From positions 1 to 35,110 of the forward strand of contig JADHXI010000014.1 in assembly GCA_016783065.1 (NCBI GenBank): DNA of 35,110 nucleotides, read 5' to 3'. This document shows, in pieces, positions 7,707 through 15,410 of the stretch (its first letter is position 1; each line of letters begins with the position of its first letter). Origin of the DNA: Desulfobacteraceae bacterium. Lineage in GTDB: Bacteria; Desulfobacterota; DSM-4660; Desulfatiglandales; Desulfatiglandaceae. The translations under genes were made by a program, and so were the position numbers. Below the pieces are notes generated by a model, which saw nothing but the letters and a program-made list of their open reading frames with translations, did not search any database and was not told where the DNA came from.

Positions 7707-7737
7707 ATTAGTACTCCTTGTATAACTGCGTTAGCGG

Positions 7738-8925
7738 TTATTTAATGCCTCCCACTGCCTTTGAGACCTCCCATGCCGCATCCGTAAACTTGAACAGGGA
7801 TGTGGTCCTGTAAGTGTCATATTGCAGACGATAATCGTCTATGAGGTGCTCGGTAAAGGGAAGATCGCACTTCTCGAAAAACCTCTCCCAGCCGATCCTT
7901 TCGGCCCAGTCCCCGATCCGCTCGTACTTGTTGGCGTCGGCAGCGTAAGCCTCGATGATCTTCTTCACAGTCTGGCATACTTCGGGATATCTGGGGAAGT
8001 TGTTTGGCAGTGCAGGTACAACCACCTTGGAGAATTTGGGAGCACTGATCCGGTTTGAAACCTTGCCACCCGCCATGATAGTCACACAGTCCCCTTCTTT
8101 ATCTGTAAGGGGGACGGCCATGCACATGGTGTAGCAGTTGCCGCAGAACATGCAGCGCTCCTCTTTGATCTTGACACTTTTCTTGCCGTCTTCGGTCTTG
8201 GTCGGCGAGATGGCCGCGGTTGGGCAGGCAGCGATTACCAAGGGAATTTCACAAACCTTATCGAGAACCTCATTGTCAATAATAGGCGGTTTTCTGTGGT
8301 ACCCTAAAAGGGCAATATCCGAGCAATGGACCGCGCCGCACATATTGAGGCAGCATGCCATGGACACCCTGACCTGGGCCGGGAGTGTCATTCCCTGAAA
8401 ATAGTCAAAGAGTTCATCCAAGACCGCCTTGACCATGGATGAGGCATCCGTTGCCGGGGTGTGACAATGGATATAGCCTTGGGTGTGGACAATGTTTGTC
8501 ACACCCGCGCCAGTCCCGCCGATGGGGAACTTATAGCTTCCGGAGACGTGTTTCCGGCTCTCAAGGTCCTTTTTCAGGGCCTCCATTTTGTCCTGGCTGT
8601 CCACCATGAATTCAATGTTATTTCGGGTGGTGAACCGAACATACCCGTCACAGTGCTTGTCTGCAATGTCGCAGATTTCCCTGACGTGCTCAACCGTCAT
8701 GAACCGACACCCGCCGCACCTGACCGTAAATACCTTGTCACCGGTCTCAGCGACATGCACCAGAATGCCCGGTTCCAGGATTTCATGATAATCCCACTTC
8801 CCGTAGTTATTCTGGATGACAGGAGGGAAATACTGCCAGAAATGCCTCGGACCCAGGTCCGTGAGCCTGTTTTCCATCGGTTTGTCCGGGTTAAACAATC
8901 CCAATCTTTCAGTAGATAATGCCAT
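7738..8925 (-). CDS. dsrB: Dissimilatory sulfite reductase subunit beta
   Basis: This 395-residue subunit carries the catalytic siroheme site of the DsrAB alpha2-beta2 complex, which reduces sulfite with electrons and DsrC in the cytoplasm. Visible signatures are IHCHTPATD (C154), [14 protein letters not shown] (C191, C192, C196, C201) and, in the inserted ferredoxin domain, C234 (AACPTAAI) with [11 protein letters not shown] at 258-268. RCGGCRFMT at 69-77 is also typical of DsrB. Length is close to the 380-400 of known DsrB. The ATG follows AGGAGGT by 9 nt. It starts 13 nt after dsrA and shares its promoter. No residue expected for activity seems lost. Confidence 0.96.
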   Translation of the reverse strand: MALSTERLGLFNPDKPMENRLTDLGPRHFWQYFPPVIQNNYGKWDYHEILEPGILVHVAETGDKVFTVRCGGCRFMTVEHVREICDIADKHCDGYVRFTTRNNIEFMVDSQDKMEALKKDLESRKHVSGSYKFPIGGTGAGVTNIVHTQGYIHCHTPATDASSMVKAVLDELFDYFQGMTLPAQVRVSMACCLNMCGAVHCSDIALLGYHRKPPIIDNEVLDKVCEIPLVIAACPTAAISPTKTEDGKKSVKIKEERCMFCGNCYTMCMAVPLTDKEGDCVTIMAGGKVSNRISAPKFSKVVVPALPNNFPRYPEVCQTVKKIIEAYAADANKYERIGDWAERIGWERFFEKCDLPFTEHLIDDYRLQYDTYRTTSLFKFTDAAWEVSKAVGGIK

Positions 8926-8938
8926 TATATTTTACCTC

Positions 8939-10360
8939 CTATCTAGCATGTCTGGTTCGATAGTCGTCAATAGATCTTTCAAATCCGCCAGGCACATCCT
9001 CTGCTTTCCAGAAGATGTAGGGGTTGGAGCGGGGTTCTTTGACCATTTGAGGCATGGGCGGTATGCCCAAAATCTCCAGGAGCTTCTGGATACCCTGGCG
9101 TTGGATAAGTTCTCCCAGACGCTCACGGTTTTTGCCCTCTTCCATCCACCAATCCCAGAGCGGTTCTATGACGTTCTCCTTGAGGTTGTCATAAGGGGGC
9201 TCAGATTGCATGAAGGGAATGGTCAGCGTCGACATCTGGGCGCCTTCAAGGATGGGGGCCTTTGCGCCGAAGAGGATGGTGAAACCGGTATCCATGCCAG
9301 GTTTCAGTGCCCTTGGCATGACGTTGATGCAGTGCATGCAGCGTGTGCATTCCTTGTCGTCGATCATAAGCTTCCCATCTTCCATCCCCATACACCTGGT
9401 GGGGCAGAGATTGATGACTTCTTTATTAATGTCAAATTTACCCCAGTCTTTTCCCTTGTGTGCACCGGCGTTTGGCAGGATCTCCCCGCCTATATAAGCC
9501 TGAAGCGCCTCCTGGTCGATGCGGATGTTGTCTCTCCATGTCCCGATGTAGGACATATCGGCACGGGCAATAGAGGCCACGCAGCAGTTGGGGCAGCCGT
9601 CAAATTTAAACTTGAATTTATATGGAAATGCCGGCCGATGGAGCTCGTCCTGGTAAAAGTGGGTCAGCTCGTAGCACATGGCCTGCGTATCGATACAGGA
9701 CCATTCACACCTTGCCTTCCCGATGCAGCAGGAAGGGGTCCGCAAGTTGGAACCAGAACCGCCAAGGTCCTGTTGCATCACATGTCCCAGCTCATAAAAG
9801 ATTGGCTCTAATTGCTCGGTAAAGGTTCCTAAGAAAATGATGTCGCCGGTAGAGCCGTGCATGTTCATCAAGCCACTGCCACGGTATTCCCAGAGGTCAC
9901 AAAGGGACCTCAAATAGTCGCTGGTATAGAACTTGCTGGCAGGCTGATTAACCCTCATGGTGTGGAAATGGGCAATGGAAGGAAATTGGTCCTGAAGATC
10001 GGAATATCTCCCGATGACGCCCCCACCGTATCCGAAGACACCAACGATACCGCCATGTTTCCAGTGGGTTTCGCCGTGTTCAAAAGAGACTTCGAGCTGG
10101 CCGAGCATGTCTTCAACCACTTCTCTCTCAATCATCATCCGACCATCAGCCAATTTCCTCCTGTGCAGAGCCTCCCTCTTGGCATCAGCCACAAAGCTCG
10201 GCCAGGGGCCCGATTCCAGCTCATCACACATGGGGATATCATGCTTTATTTTGAAATTCTTGAGTTCTTCGTCCGTGTAATTATTTAGCTCTTCATCGGA
10301 ATAAATCCTGAGTTCCTCATACTTAAGTTCTTTTTGCTCTTCTTTCGGTTCAAAAGCCAT
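8939..10360 (-). CDS. dsrA: Dissimilatory sulfite reductase subunit alpha
   Basis: A 473-residue subunit of the siroheme sulfite reductase. From DELESGPWPSF (residue 46) on, it follows known DsrA closely. The Fe-S/siroheme cysteines are C212-x5-C218 and C256-x3-C260, and the ferredoxin domain has C319, C323, C338, C341 and C344. It is longer than DsrA of Desulfovibrio vulgaris because of an acidic N-terminal extension of about 35 residues containing a near-repeat, YSDEELNNYTDEELKNF. Extra cysteines stand next to two ligands (C211 and C259). AAGGAGG precedes ATG 10360 by 8 nt. First gene of dsrABD, with a leader of about 200 nt, divergent from an ArsR-type regulator gene. Confidence 0.96.
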   Translation of the reverse strand: MAFEPKEEQKELKYEELRIYSDEELNNYTDEELKNFKIKHDIPMCDELESGPWPSFVADAKREALHRRKLADGRMMIEREVVEDMLGQLEVSFEHGETHWKHGGIVGVFGYGGGVIGRYSDLQDQFPSIAHFHTMRVNQPASKFYTSDYLRSLCDLWEYRGSGLMNMHGSTGDIIFLGTFTEQLEPIFYELGHVMQQDLGGSGSNLRTPSCCIGKARCEWSCIDTQAMCYELTHFYQDELHRPAFPYKFKFKFDGCPNCCVASIARADMSYIGTWRDNIRIDQEALQAYIGGEILPNAGAHKGKDWGKFDINKEVINLCPTRCMGMEDGKLMIDDKECTRCMHCINVMPRALKPGMDTGFTILFGAKAPILEGAQMSTLTIPFMQSEPPYDNLKENVIEPLWDWWMEEGKNRERLGELIQRQGIQKLLEILGIPPMPQMVKEPRSNPYIFWKAEDVPGGFERSIDDYRTRHAR

Positions 10361-10439
10361 TACATGTGCCTCCTTTTTACGAAAAAATTATATTCTTGAT
10401 CTTAAGGAGTAAATCCGGTTTAACGACGTCTTCTTATGT

Positions 10440-10451
10440 TCACCTCCTCCC
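10440..10451 (-). promoter_or_regulatory. Orphan perfect Shine-Dalgarno in the dsrA leader
   Basis: The minus strand reads GGGAGGAGGTGA, an excellent match to the 3' end of 16S rRNA, about 80 nt before the dsrA start. No ATG, GTG or TTG stands at a proper distance; after 5 nt comes ATA AGA AGA CGT CGT TAA. A GTG within the motif gives only MNIRRRR. It may be a standby site, a leader peptide relic, or chance. Confidence 0.4.
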
Positions 10452-10565
10452 ACAAAGAATCATCACAAGAAAAGATTAGAATGTAAAAGACGAAATCTCT
10501 GGTCCCTTATCATAACTATTTGTGAATACTGCAATTAGTTTATTTTTCAAATATTTAACAATCAA

Positions 10566-10595
10566 CTTATAGCTAAATCCTCTGGAAATTGTCAA
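10566..10595 (-). promoter_or_regulatory. Promoter of dsrABD
   Basis: Minus strand TTGACA (10590-10595) and TATAAG (10566-10571) with an 18-nt spacer. Predicted start near 10559, giving a leader of about 200 nt. The -10 box overlaps the 11-mer TATAGCTAAAT (10568-10578, plus strand), which recurs at 11045-11055. Confidence 0.6.
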
Positions 10596-10624
10596 TAGAA
10601 AAATGAACAGCCACTCGATTTACA

Positions 10625-10652
10625 TTGACAATTTTTTATCGGACTATATATT
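10625..10652 (+). promoter_or_regulatory. Promoter of the ArsR-type regulator gene
   Basis: TTGACA at 10625-10630 and TATATT at 10647-10652 with a 16-nt spacer. It points away from the dsrA promoter; the two -35 boxes are about 30 bp apart. Confidence 0.6.
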
Positions 10653-10660
10653 TCTAAATA

Positions 10661-10670
10661 TGAATATTCA
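10661..10670. promoter_or_regulatory. Putative ArsR-family operator
   Basis: TGAATATTCA is a perfect 10-bp palindrome located 9 nt after the -10 box and 11 nt before the regulator's start codon. AT-rich palindromes overlapping the start of transcription are the usual ArsR/SmtB target. Binding by the adjacent regulator is inferred. Confidence 0.45.
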
Positions 10671-10681
10671 AGGGGCTGGCG

Positions 10682-11026
10682 ATGAAAGATTTCATCAAGG
10701 TGATGAAGGCAGTTTCAGACACAAATAGGGTAAAAATCCTAAAGATGCTCCAGCACAAGGTCATGTGTGTATGCGAAATTCAAGCCGCTCTGGAGATAGC
10801 TCAACCGACGGTATCCAAACACCTCAAGATCCTTGAGGATGCCGGTCTTGTAAGTTTTAAAAAAGATGGGGTGTGGGTTGACTACTATCTTACGGATGGG
10901 GCGAACAGCCCTTATGTGGCGAGTTTTTTGGGAAATCTCAGGCATTGGCTTGAAGAGGAGCCGGAAGTGGTTGAACTGGTGAAAAGGCTACCGGGTATCC
11001 GACGGGAGGACGTCTGCAAGAAATAA
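10682..11026 (+). CDS. ArsR/SmtB-family winged-helix repressor
   Basis: A 114-residue regulator with the ArsR fold. The segment QPTVSKHLKILEDAGLV (residues 41-57) is the recognition helix region, followed by the wing (VSFKKDGVWVDYYL). The motif VMCVCEIQ holds C29 and C31, the position where As(III)- or metal-sensing ArsR proteins place their C-V-C pair; another cysteine is near the end (EDVCKK). This supports thiol-based sensing of arsenite or an oxidant. It is divergent from dsrA and heads the plus-strand operon with an ArsP-type permease and Acr3, so it probably represses that operon and perhaps reads the same signal at dsrA. Confidence 0.88.
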   Translation: MKDFIKVMKAVSDTNRVKILKMLQHKVMCVCEIQAALEIAQPTVSKHLKILEDAGLVSFKKDGVWVDYYLTDGANSPYVASFLGNLRHWLEEEPEVVELVKRLPGIRREDVCKK

Positions 11027-11044
11027 ATTTTTTTAAAAAATTGA

Positions 11045-11070
11045 TATAGCTAAATAGTCATATTGCTATA
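11045..11070. promoter_or_regulatory. Inverted repeat upstream of the ArsP-type permease
   Basis: TATAGC at 11045-11050 and GCTATA at 11065-11070 enclose 14 bp. The right arm overlaps a TATAAT box at 11069-11074. The left arm is part of TATAGCTAAAT, present also at the dsrA -10 box. It looks like an operator on an internal promoter. Confidence 0.4.
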
Positions 11071-11136
11071 TAATTTATTTAGACACCCCTTTTTCAAACC
11101 TTTCTCTGTTTCAAGGAGAAAAAGGCCCTAAATTTC

Positions 11137-12309
11137 ATGAGAGAACGAACGAAAATAATCTTAATTTTACTAGTTTTTATTGCCTGTTATTATGTGCCGT
11201 GGGGCAGCGACACCGTCCGCCGATCTGGGCTGGAAGCATTCATGATGCTCCAGGAATATGCCCGGGAGCATGTCTTGACTTGCCTGATCCCCGCCTTTTT
11301 CATTGCAGGGGCCATCGCGGTTTTTGTCTCACAGGCATCGGTGTTGAAATATTTTGGCGCCGCCGCAAGCAAGCTTTTGTCCTATTCGGTCGCCTCTGTT
11401 TCCGGTACGGTCCTGGCGGTCTGTTCCTGTACGGTCCTGCCCCTCTTTGCAGGGATCTATTCCCGGGGCGCGGGCATTGGGCCGGCAACGGCCTTCCTCT
11501 ATTCCGGTCCGGCCGTCAATGTCCTGGCCATAGTCCTGACGGCCAGAATATTGGGTTGGGAACTGGGCGTGGCGCGCGCTATCGGAGCGGTCCTGTTTGC
11601 CATCATAACCGGGCTTTTGATGGCCTTTTTCTTTCGCAAAGACGATGCCGCTCGGGCATCGGGTCAGATCTATCTCCCTGATGAGGAAGAGAAGCGGAGG
11701 AGTCTCTTACAGGAAGGCCTTTTCATGCTCACCATGGTGCTGATTTTGATCTTCGCGGCCTTTGCAAAACCGGCTCCCGGTTCAGCGGGCAGCTGGCCTG
11801 CGATTTTTGCTGTCAAGTGGTATATCACGGCGGGCCTTGTGGCGGTGCTCGCTTTGATGCTCAAGATCTGGTTTCGAAAGGATGAAAGGCTCAACTGGGT
11901 GCAATCCACCTGGGGATTCATGAAGCAGATCTTTCCGTTATTGGCGGCAGGGGTTCTTGTGGCCGGCTTTATGCTGGGACGGCCGGGTCATCCGGGGCTG
12001 ATCCCTCCTCACTATATCCAAAGCCTTGTGGGGGGGAATTCCATGTGGGCCAATCTGTTTGCAGCTATGTCAGGGGCCCTCATGTATTTTGCAACGCTTA
12101 CCGAGGTGCCTATCCTTCAGGGACTCTTGGGAGCCGGTATGGGGAAGGGGCCTGCGCTCTCGCTTCTCCTGGCGGGCCCTGCCCTCTCTCTACCAAACAT
12201 GCTGGTCATCGGTGGGGTCATGGGGATCAAAAAGACGGCTACGTTTTGCATCATCATCGTGTTTCTGTCCACCATTGCCGGAATGTCCTATGGCTGGATT
12301 GCCGGATAA
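11137..12309 (+). CDS. Permease of the ArsP/YraQ (DUF318) family
   Basis: A 390-residue membrane protein with 8 to 10 hydrophobic helices. Signature elements are AVCSCTVLPLFAGIYSRGAG (residues 94-113), with the C-x-C at 96-98, and FLYSGPAVNVLAIV; a second copy of the G-P-A/LP pattern lies near residue 340 (LLLAGPALSLPNML). Some family members (ArsP) export trivalent organoarsenicals; others are uncharacterised and travel with thioredoxin-like proteins as here. It lies 110 nt after the regulator and 12 nt before the first thioredoxin-like gene. Substrate cannot be assigned; arsenic or a thiol compound is most likely from context. Confidence 0.85.
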   Translation: MRERTKIILILLVFIACYYVPWGSDTVRRSGLEAFMMLQEYAREHVLTCLIPAFFIAGAIAVFVSQASVLKYFGAAASKLLSYSVASVSGTVLAVCSCTVLPLFAGIYSRGAGIGPATAFLYSGPAVNVLAIVLTARILGWELGVARAIGAVLFAIITGLLMAFFFRKDDAARASGQIYLPDEEEKRRSLLQEGLFMLTMVLILIFAAFAKPAPGSAGSWPAIFAVKWYITAGLVAVLALMLKIWFRKDERLNWVQSTWGFMKQIFPLLAAGVLVAGFMLGRPGHPGLIPPHYIQSLVGGNSMWANLFAAMSGALMYFATLTEVPILQGLLGAGMGKGPALSLLLAGPALSLPNMLVIGGVMGIKKTATFCIIIVFLSTIAGMSYGWIAG

Positions 12310-12321
12310 GGGAGGTCTCTG

Positions 12322-12837
12322 ATGTCGCAAGATGATATAACTCAAATCAGGATTGAAAAGCACGTTGTCGGCATTATGGGCCTGAAAAGCGTTCTGGAAG
12401 AGATGGCAGAAGGGTTTGATGAAAAACCTGACGATGAAATACAGGGTGAACTCCTGAAACGGCTGAGCAAGAAAAACTACATTCCCAGTCCAGCCAAAGA
12501 TAATTATGGCAGCGCCTTTTTACGGGAATTCAAGAAATTCCTGGGGAAGCCCCATGAGGATGAGACAGCAGCGGGTTTAACGATTAAGGTTCTGGGGCAG
12601 GGCTGCGTCCAGTGTGACAGGCTTGAGAAGGAGCTTATGGAGGTCATGAGTGAATTGAATCTAGTGGCAGATCTTGAGCATGTCAGAGACATTAAAGAGA
12701 TCGGGAAATATGGTGTCATGGGGATGCCTGCCCTGATCATCAACGGCACTGTCAAGTGCGTGGGAAAGGTCCCGAGCCGGAACCAGCTTACAACTTGGCT
12801 CACGAAAGTTGAAGGCCAGAGACCCGGGGTTGGTTAG
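12322..12837 (+). CDS. Thioredoxin-like protein with an extra N-terminal domain
   Basis: A 171-residue protein in two parts. Residues 1-80 form an unknown helical domain (MSQDDITQIRIEKHVVGIMG). Residues 86-165 are a small thioredoxin fold of the MTH895 / redox-active disulfide type, with GQGCVQCDRL (C95, C98) and the cis-proline segment GVMGMPALIINGTVKCVGKVP. A third cysteine, C146, lies in that segment. The N-terminal part may contact the permease, whose gene ends 12 nt upstream. It is probably a cytoplasmic disulfide reductase or metalloid carrier. AGGGAGG precedes the ATG. Confidence 0.83.
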   Translation: MSQDDITQIRIEKHVVGIMGLKSVLEEMAEGFDEKPDDEIQGELLKRLSKKNYIPSPAKDNYGSAFLREFKKFLGKPHEDETAAGLTIKVLGQGCVQCDRLEKELMEVMSELNLVADLEHVRDIKEIGKYGVMGMPALIINGTVKCVGKVPSRNQLTTWLTKVEGQRPGVG

Positions 12838-12898
12838 GGGTGGAACGGGGCCATAAACAATAATGAATGACAAATAACAAAAAAGGAGAGGGAACCTT

Positions 12899-13132
12899 AT
12901 GGAGATCAAAGTACTGGGACCTGGATGTCCCAAATGTCAACAGACTGAAAAAATTGTCAACGAGGTGGTGGCCGAAACGGGCGTCGATGCCCAGGTGGAA
13001 AAGGTGACCGACGTCATGGAAATTGCCAAGTCGGGTGTCTTCATGACACCGGCCGTAATGGTCGATGGAGAAGTCAAGAGCGTGGGTAAGATTCCGCCCA
13101 AAGATGACATCAGGGGCTGGATAGAGAAGTGA
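12899..13132 (+). CDS. Small thioredoxin-family protein (redox-active disulfide protein 2 type)
   Basis: A 77-residue minimal thioredoxin fold with GPGCPKCQQ (C10, C13) and the cis-proline stretch GVFMTPAVMVDGEVKSVGKIP. It is closely related to the C-terminal half of the preceding gene, suggesting duplication. AAGGAGAGGG stands about 9 nt before the ATG. Such proteins often accompany ArsP/DUF318 permeases. Acts in the cytoplasm, since no signal is present. Confidence 0.88.
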   Translation: MEIKVLGPGCPKCQQTEKIVNEVVAETGVDAQVEKVTDVMEIAKSGVFMTPAVMVDGEVKSVGKIPPKDDIRGWIEK

Positions 13133-13157
13133 ACCAATTTGTCAAGGAGGAGAGGCG

Positions 13158-13583
13158 ATGAATCAAGAATGCTGTGCCTCAAACAGGCCTGTTATGATGC
13201 TAACCTGTTCCGGGGCGTCGAATGTGGGTCAGCTTTCCAATCATGCAGCAGTGGAACTGACCCGGGATGGGTTTGGTAAGATGTTCTGCCTGGCCGGCAT
13301 CGGTGGCCATCTCGATGGCTTTGTGCAATCGGCAAAAGATGTGCCTCAGATGGTGGCCATCGATGGGTGCGATACCGGCTGTGCAAAGGCCACCCTCGAG
13401 CATGCTGAAGTCCCCCTAAAGAACTATATTGTTTTGACCGAACTGGGGATCGAAAAGACCCACGATTTTGATCTGAAAAGGGAAGAACTTGAGAGGGTCA
13501 AAGAGGCGGTGAAGGGGGTCTGCTTTGAAAACTCGCCTTTAATACCCGTCGTTGATCAGGACTCAGTTAACTGCTGCACCTAA
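13158..13583 (+). CDS. DGC-domain putative zinc-binding protein
   Basis: A 141-residue protein with the family signature AIDGCDTGCAK (C71, C75), plus C17 in LTCSGASNVGQ and C44. These cysteines fit the DGC-domain family of predicted zinc-binding proteins, whose function is not established. It ends with NCC, and starts with ECC, giving nine cysteines overall. The gene lies 25 nt after the small thioredoxin gene, with AGGAGAGG before the ATG. Members often occur with thioredoxins and permeases of this sort, which hints at metal or metalloid handling. Confidence 0.82.
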   Translation: MNQECCASNRPVMMLTCSGASNVGQLSNHAAVELTRDGFGKMFCLAGIGGHLDGFVQSAKDVPQMVAIDGCDTGCAKATLEHAEVPLKNYIVLTELGIEKTHDFDLKREELERVKEAVKGVCFENSPLIPVVDQDSVNCCT

Positions 13584-13624
13584 CCGGTTTAGGCAGTCAA
13601 TTTTCAAGTTCTGATAAGGAACAG

Positions 13625-14041
13625 ATGTTATTAAGAGGAAAGCGAAGGGACGCTATGGGAGTGTGGAAAAACAGGACTTTGCTGGTCGGTATACTGGGTG
13701 TTTTGCTCCTTTGCCATATGGATCAAGAGGCCGGGGCGAGTAGTTTCAAAGATGTGCCCGCCCAAGGCATGGTTACCATGGTCGACCTGGGCGCCAAGGC
13801 CTGCATACCGTGCAAAATGATGACCCCTATCCTCGAAAAACTGGAGAAATCTTACAAGGGAAAAGCCGCCATTATTTTTATTGATGTGTGGAAACACCGG
13901 GATCAGGCAAAAAAATTCGGCATACGGGCGATTCCGACACAAATTTTTTATGATAAGGATGGCAAGGAAATTTATCGTCATGTGGGTTTCATGAGTGAGG
14001 CTGCTATTATTACACAACTCCAGAAAATGGGAGTGGATTGA
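13625..14041 (+). CDS. Exported thioredoxin-like protein
   Basis: A 138-residue protein. Residues 12-38 form a signal or anchor sequence (basic start, then LLVGILGVLLLCH). The thioredoxin fold has KACIPCKMM with C60 and C63 and the cis-proline segment IRAIPTQIFYDKDGKE. The CIPC pair, in place of CGPC, is seen in thioredoxins paired with CcdA-type transporters. It is likely periplasmic and reduced by the next gene, with which it overlaps by 4 nt (TTGA). AAGGAAC precedes the ATG at 13625; an alternative ATG lies ten codons in. Confidence 0.85.
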   Translation: MLLRGKRRDAMGVWKNRTLLVGILGVLLLCHMDQEAGASSFKDVPAQGMVTMVDLGAKACIPCKMMTPILEKLEKSYKGKAAIIFIDVWKHRDQAKKFGIRAIPTQIFYDKDGKEIYRHVGFMSEAAIITQLQKMGVD

Positions 14042-14769
14042 GTGCTCGGCAGGTAAAGTTCGTGCTGGAAACATTTTTTTTGACAGTGAATGAGTGGATT
14101 GCGGGCGGAACTGCCATTGCCGCACTGGGGTGTTTCTTGTGGGGTATGGTCAGCGTAGTCTTTAGCCCCTGCCATTTGGCCTCCATCCCACTCATCGTGG
14201 CCTATGTGGGTGGCCAGCAACAGGTCCTGAAGCCTAAAGAGGCCGCTTTCTATTCTGCCTCATTTACGGTCGGCCTATTTATCACCATCGCGCTGATCGG
14301 TATCATTTGCGCAATGCTGGGACGCATGTTGGGGGATGTGGGGAACTACTGGCAGATCCTGATCGGACTGGTGCTCATATGGGTGGCCCTGGGTATGTTT
14401 GGGGTTGAAAAATGCTCCCTGTCAGGGAGCCTGTTAGGCCGTCTTAATGTTACGGGGCTTTTTGGTGCCTTTGTGCTTGGTCTGGCCTATGGCGTCCTTT
14501 CCGGTTCCTGCACATTTGGCTTTATTGCGCCCATCCTTGCCATCATCACCATCCAGCAAAAGGTCGCGACAGGGGTTCTCTTCATCCTCTTGTTTGCCAT
14601 AGGCCATTGTCTCCCTATCGTTGTTGCAGGCAGTTCCACGGCCGCGGTGAAAAGGATCATAGAGAACAGCACCTGGCAGGGAGCGGGAAGCTGGTTTCGG
14701 AAAGGGGCCGGGGCTGTTATCGGCGGCTTAGGTGTTTATTTTGTTTTGAATCCGTTTTTTGTGACTTGA
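14038..14769 (+). CDS. CcdA/DsbD-type thiol-electron transporter
   Basis: A 243-residue membrane protein with about six helices. The redox pair is C45 in FSPCHLASIPLIVAYVGG and C157 in LSGSCTFGFIAPI, equivalent to the two cysteines of CcdA. It carries electrons from cytoplasmic thioredoxin across the membrane to periplasmic thiols. The start is TTG 14038, overlapping the stop of the thioredoxin gene, with GGGAG 4 nt before it; GTG 14062 is possible. The coupling shows that this transporter and the thioredoxin act together. A usual role would be cytochrome c maturation, but the context favours maintenance of reduced thiols for the island's proteins. Confidence 0.85.
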   Translation: MSARQVKFVLETFFLTVNEWIAGGTAIAALGCFLWGMVSVVFSPCHLASIPLIVAYVGGQQQVLKPKEAAFYSASFTVGLFITIALIGIICAMLGRMLGDVGNYWQILIGLVLIWVALGMFGVEKCSLSGSLLGRLNVTGLFGAFVLGLAYGVLSGSCTFGFIAPILAIITIQQKVATGVLFILLFAIGHCLPIVVAGSSTAAVKRIIENSTWQGAGSWFRKGAGAVIGGLGVYFVLNPFFVT

Positions 14770-14841
14770 AGACGTTGGTTGGAAAGGAGATCAATACATA
14801 ATCTTGTAACCCCGGCAAATCCTGCCGTATGTGGGAGGCTA

Positions 14842-15369
14842 ATGGTGTTACTAAAAAGTTATACCAAAGAGATCTTCCGGCCTGAATGTAATCCGAGCTT
14901 TCAGTCGCTGCACTGTATTGCCCATCTTGATGAGGATATCACTGATGCCCTGCCCTATCTCAATGCCGTATTAGGAGGCTTTGAATATTTCAGGGACCCA
15001 CCGGCCGTGACATTCAAGGTACATGGAAAGATCATTACGATCCATCCTAAAGAGATTGCCGTCAATGCCCTCAGGGATGAAGAAGAGGCAGACAAGATCC
15101 TGGAGTGGCTCCGGCGGGAGATCAATGAGGCCTGGGAGAAACGGAAGCAGATCACCCCAAGTTATGAGGGAACGCCAAAACCGAAGGTACTGGAGATCCT
15201 CAGGCTGTTACCCAAAAGCAATTGTCGGGAGTGCGGTGAGCCCACCTGTATGGTCTTTGCCACGAGGGTGGCCGAGGGCGTCAAAGGCCCTGAAAATTGC
15301 CCCCCTATGGCTGAGGAGAAAAGAAAAAGGCTCGGGACGTATATGAGCCGATTTCAATTTGAGTCGTAA
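14842..15369 (+). CDS. 4Fe-4S domain protein with (C-x2-C-x4-C-x16-C) motif
   Basis: From ATG 14842 the protein has 175 residues. The first 110 form an unknown alpha/beta domain (LDEDITDALPYLNAVLGGFEY). The C-terminal part has SNCRECGEPTCMVFATRVAEG...NCP, an Fe-S cluster motif as in corrinoid Fe-S proteins and RnfB (C128, C131, C136, C153). I prefer ATG 14842, preceded by GGGAGG, to the TTG at 14779. Related proteins often stand beside ArsP/DUF318 permeases or Acr3. It may supply electrons, but no partner is known. It lies between the CcdA-like gene and acr3. Confidence 0.8.
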   Translation: MVLLKSYTKEIFRPECNPSFQSLHCIAHLDEDITDALPYLNAVLGGFEYFRDPPAVTFKVHGKIITIHPKEIAVNALRDEEEADKILEWLRREINEAWEKRKQITPSYEGTPKPKVLEILRLLPKSNCRECGEPTCMVFATRVAEGVKGPENCPPMAEEKRKRLGTYMSRFQFES

Positions 15370-15410
15370 GGTTGTGGTAAACAGATTAACTTCTTCAAAG
15401 GAGGTAAGTG

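Larger units (their letters stand above)
10361..10681. other. Divergent control region between dsrA and the ArsR-type gene
   Basis: This 321-bp gap is AT-rich and contains the two back-to-back promoters, the long dsrA leader, the orphan Shine-Dalgarno, an AT-rich near-palindrome TCAAATATTTAA at 10547-10558 near the dsrA transcription start, and the palindrome at 10661-10670. Confidence 0.6.

Noticed and set aside
8816-9811. 331-codon open frame antisense to dsrA and dsrB
   Set aside because: It is the mirror of two unmistakable sulfite reductase genes, has no ribosome site and no recognisable domain.
11027-11045. A/T run after the ArsR-type gene as a terminator
   Set aside because: AATTTTTTTAAAAAATT has no GC stem, so it is not a standard intrinsic terminator.
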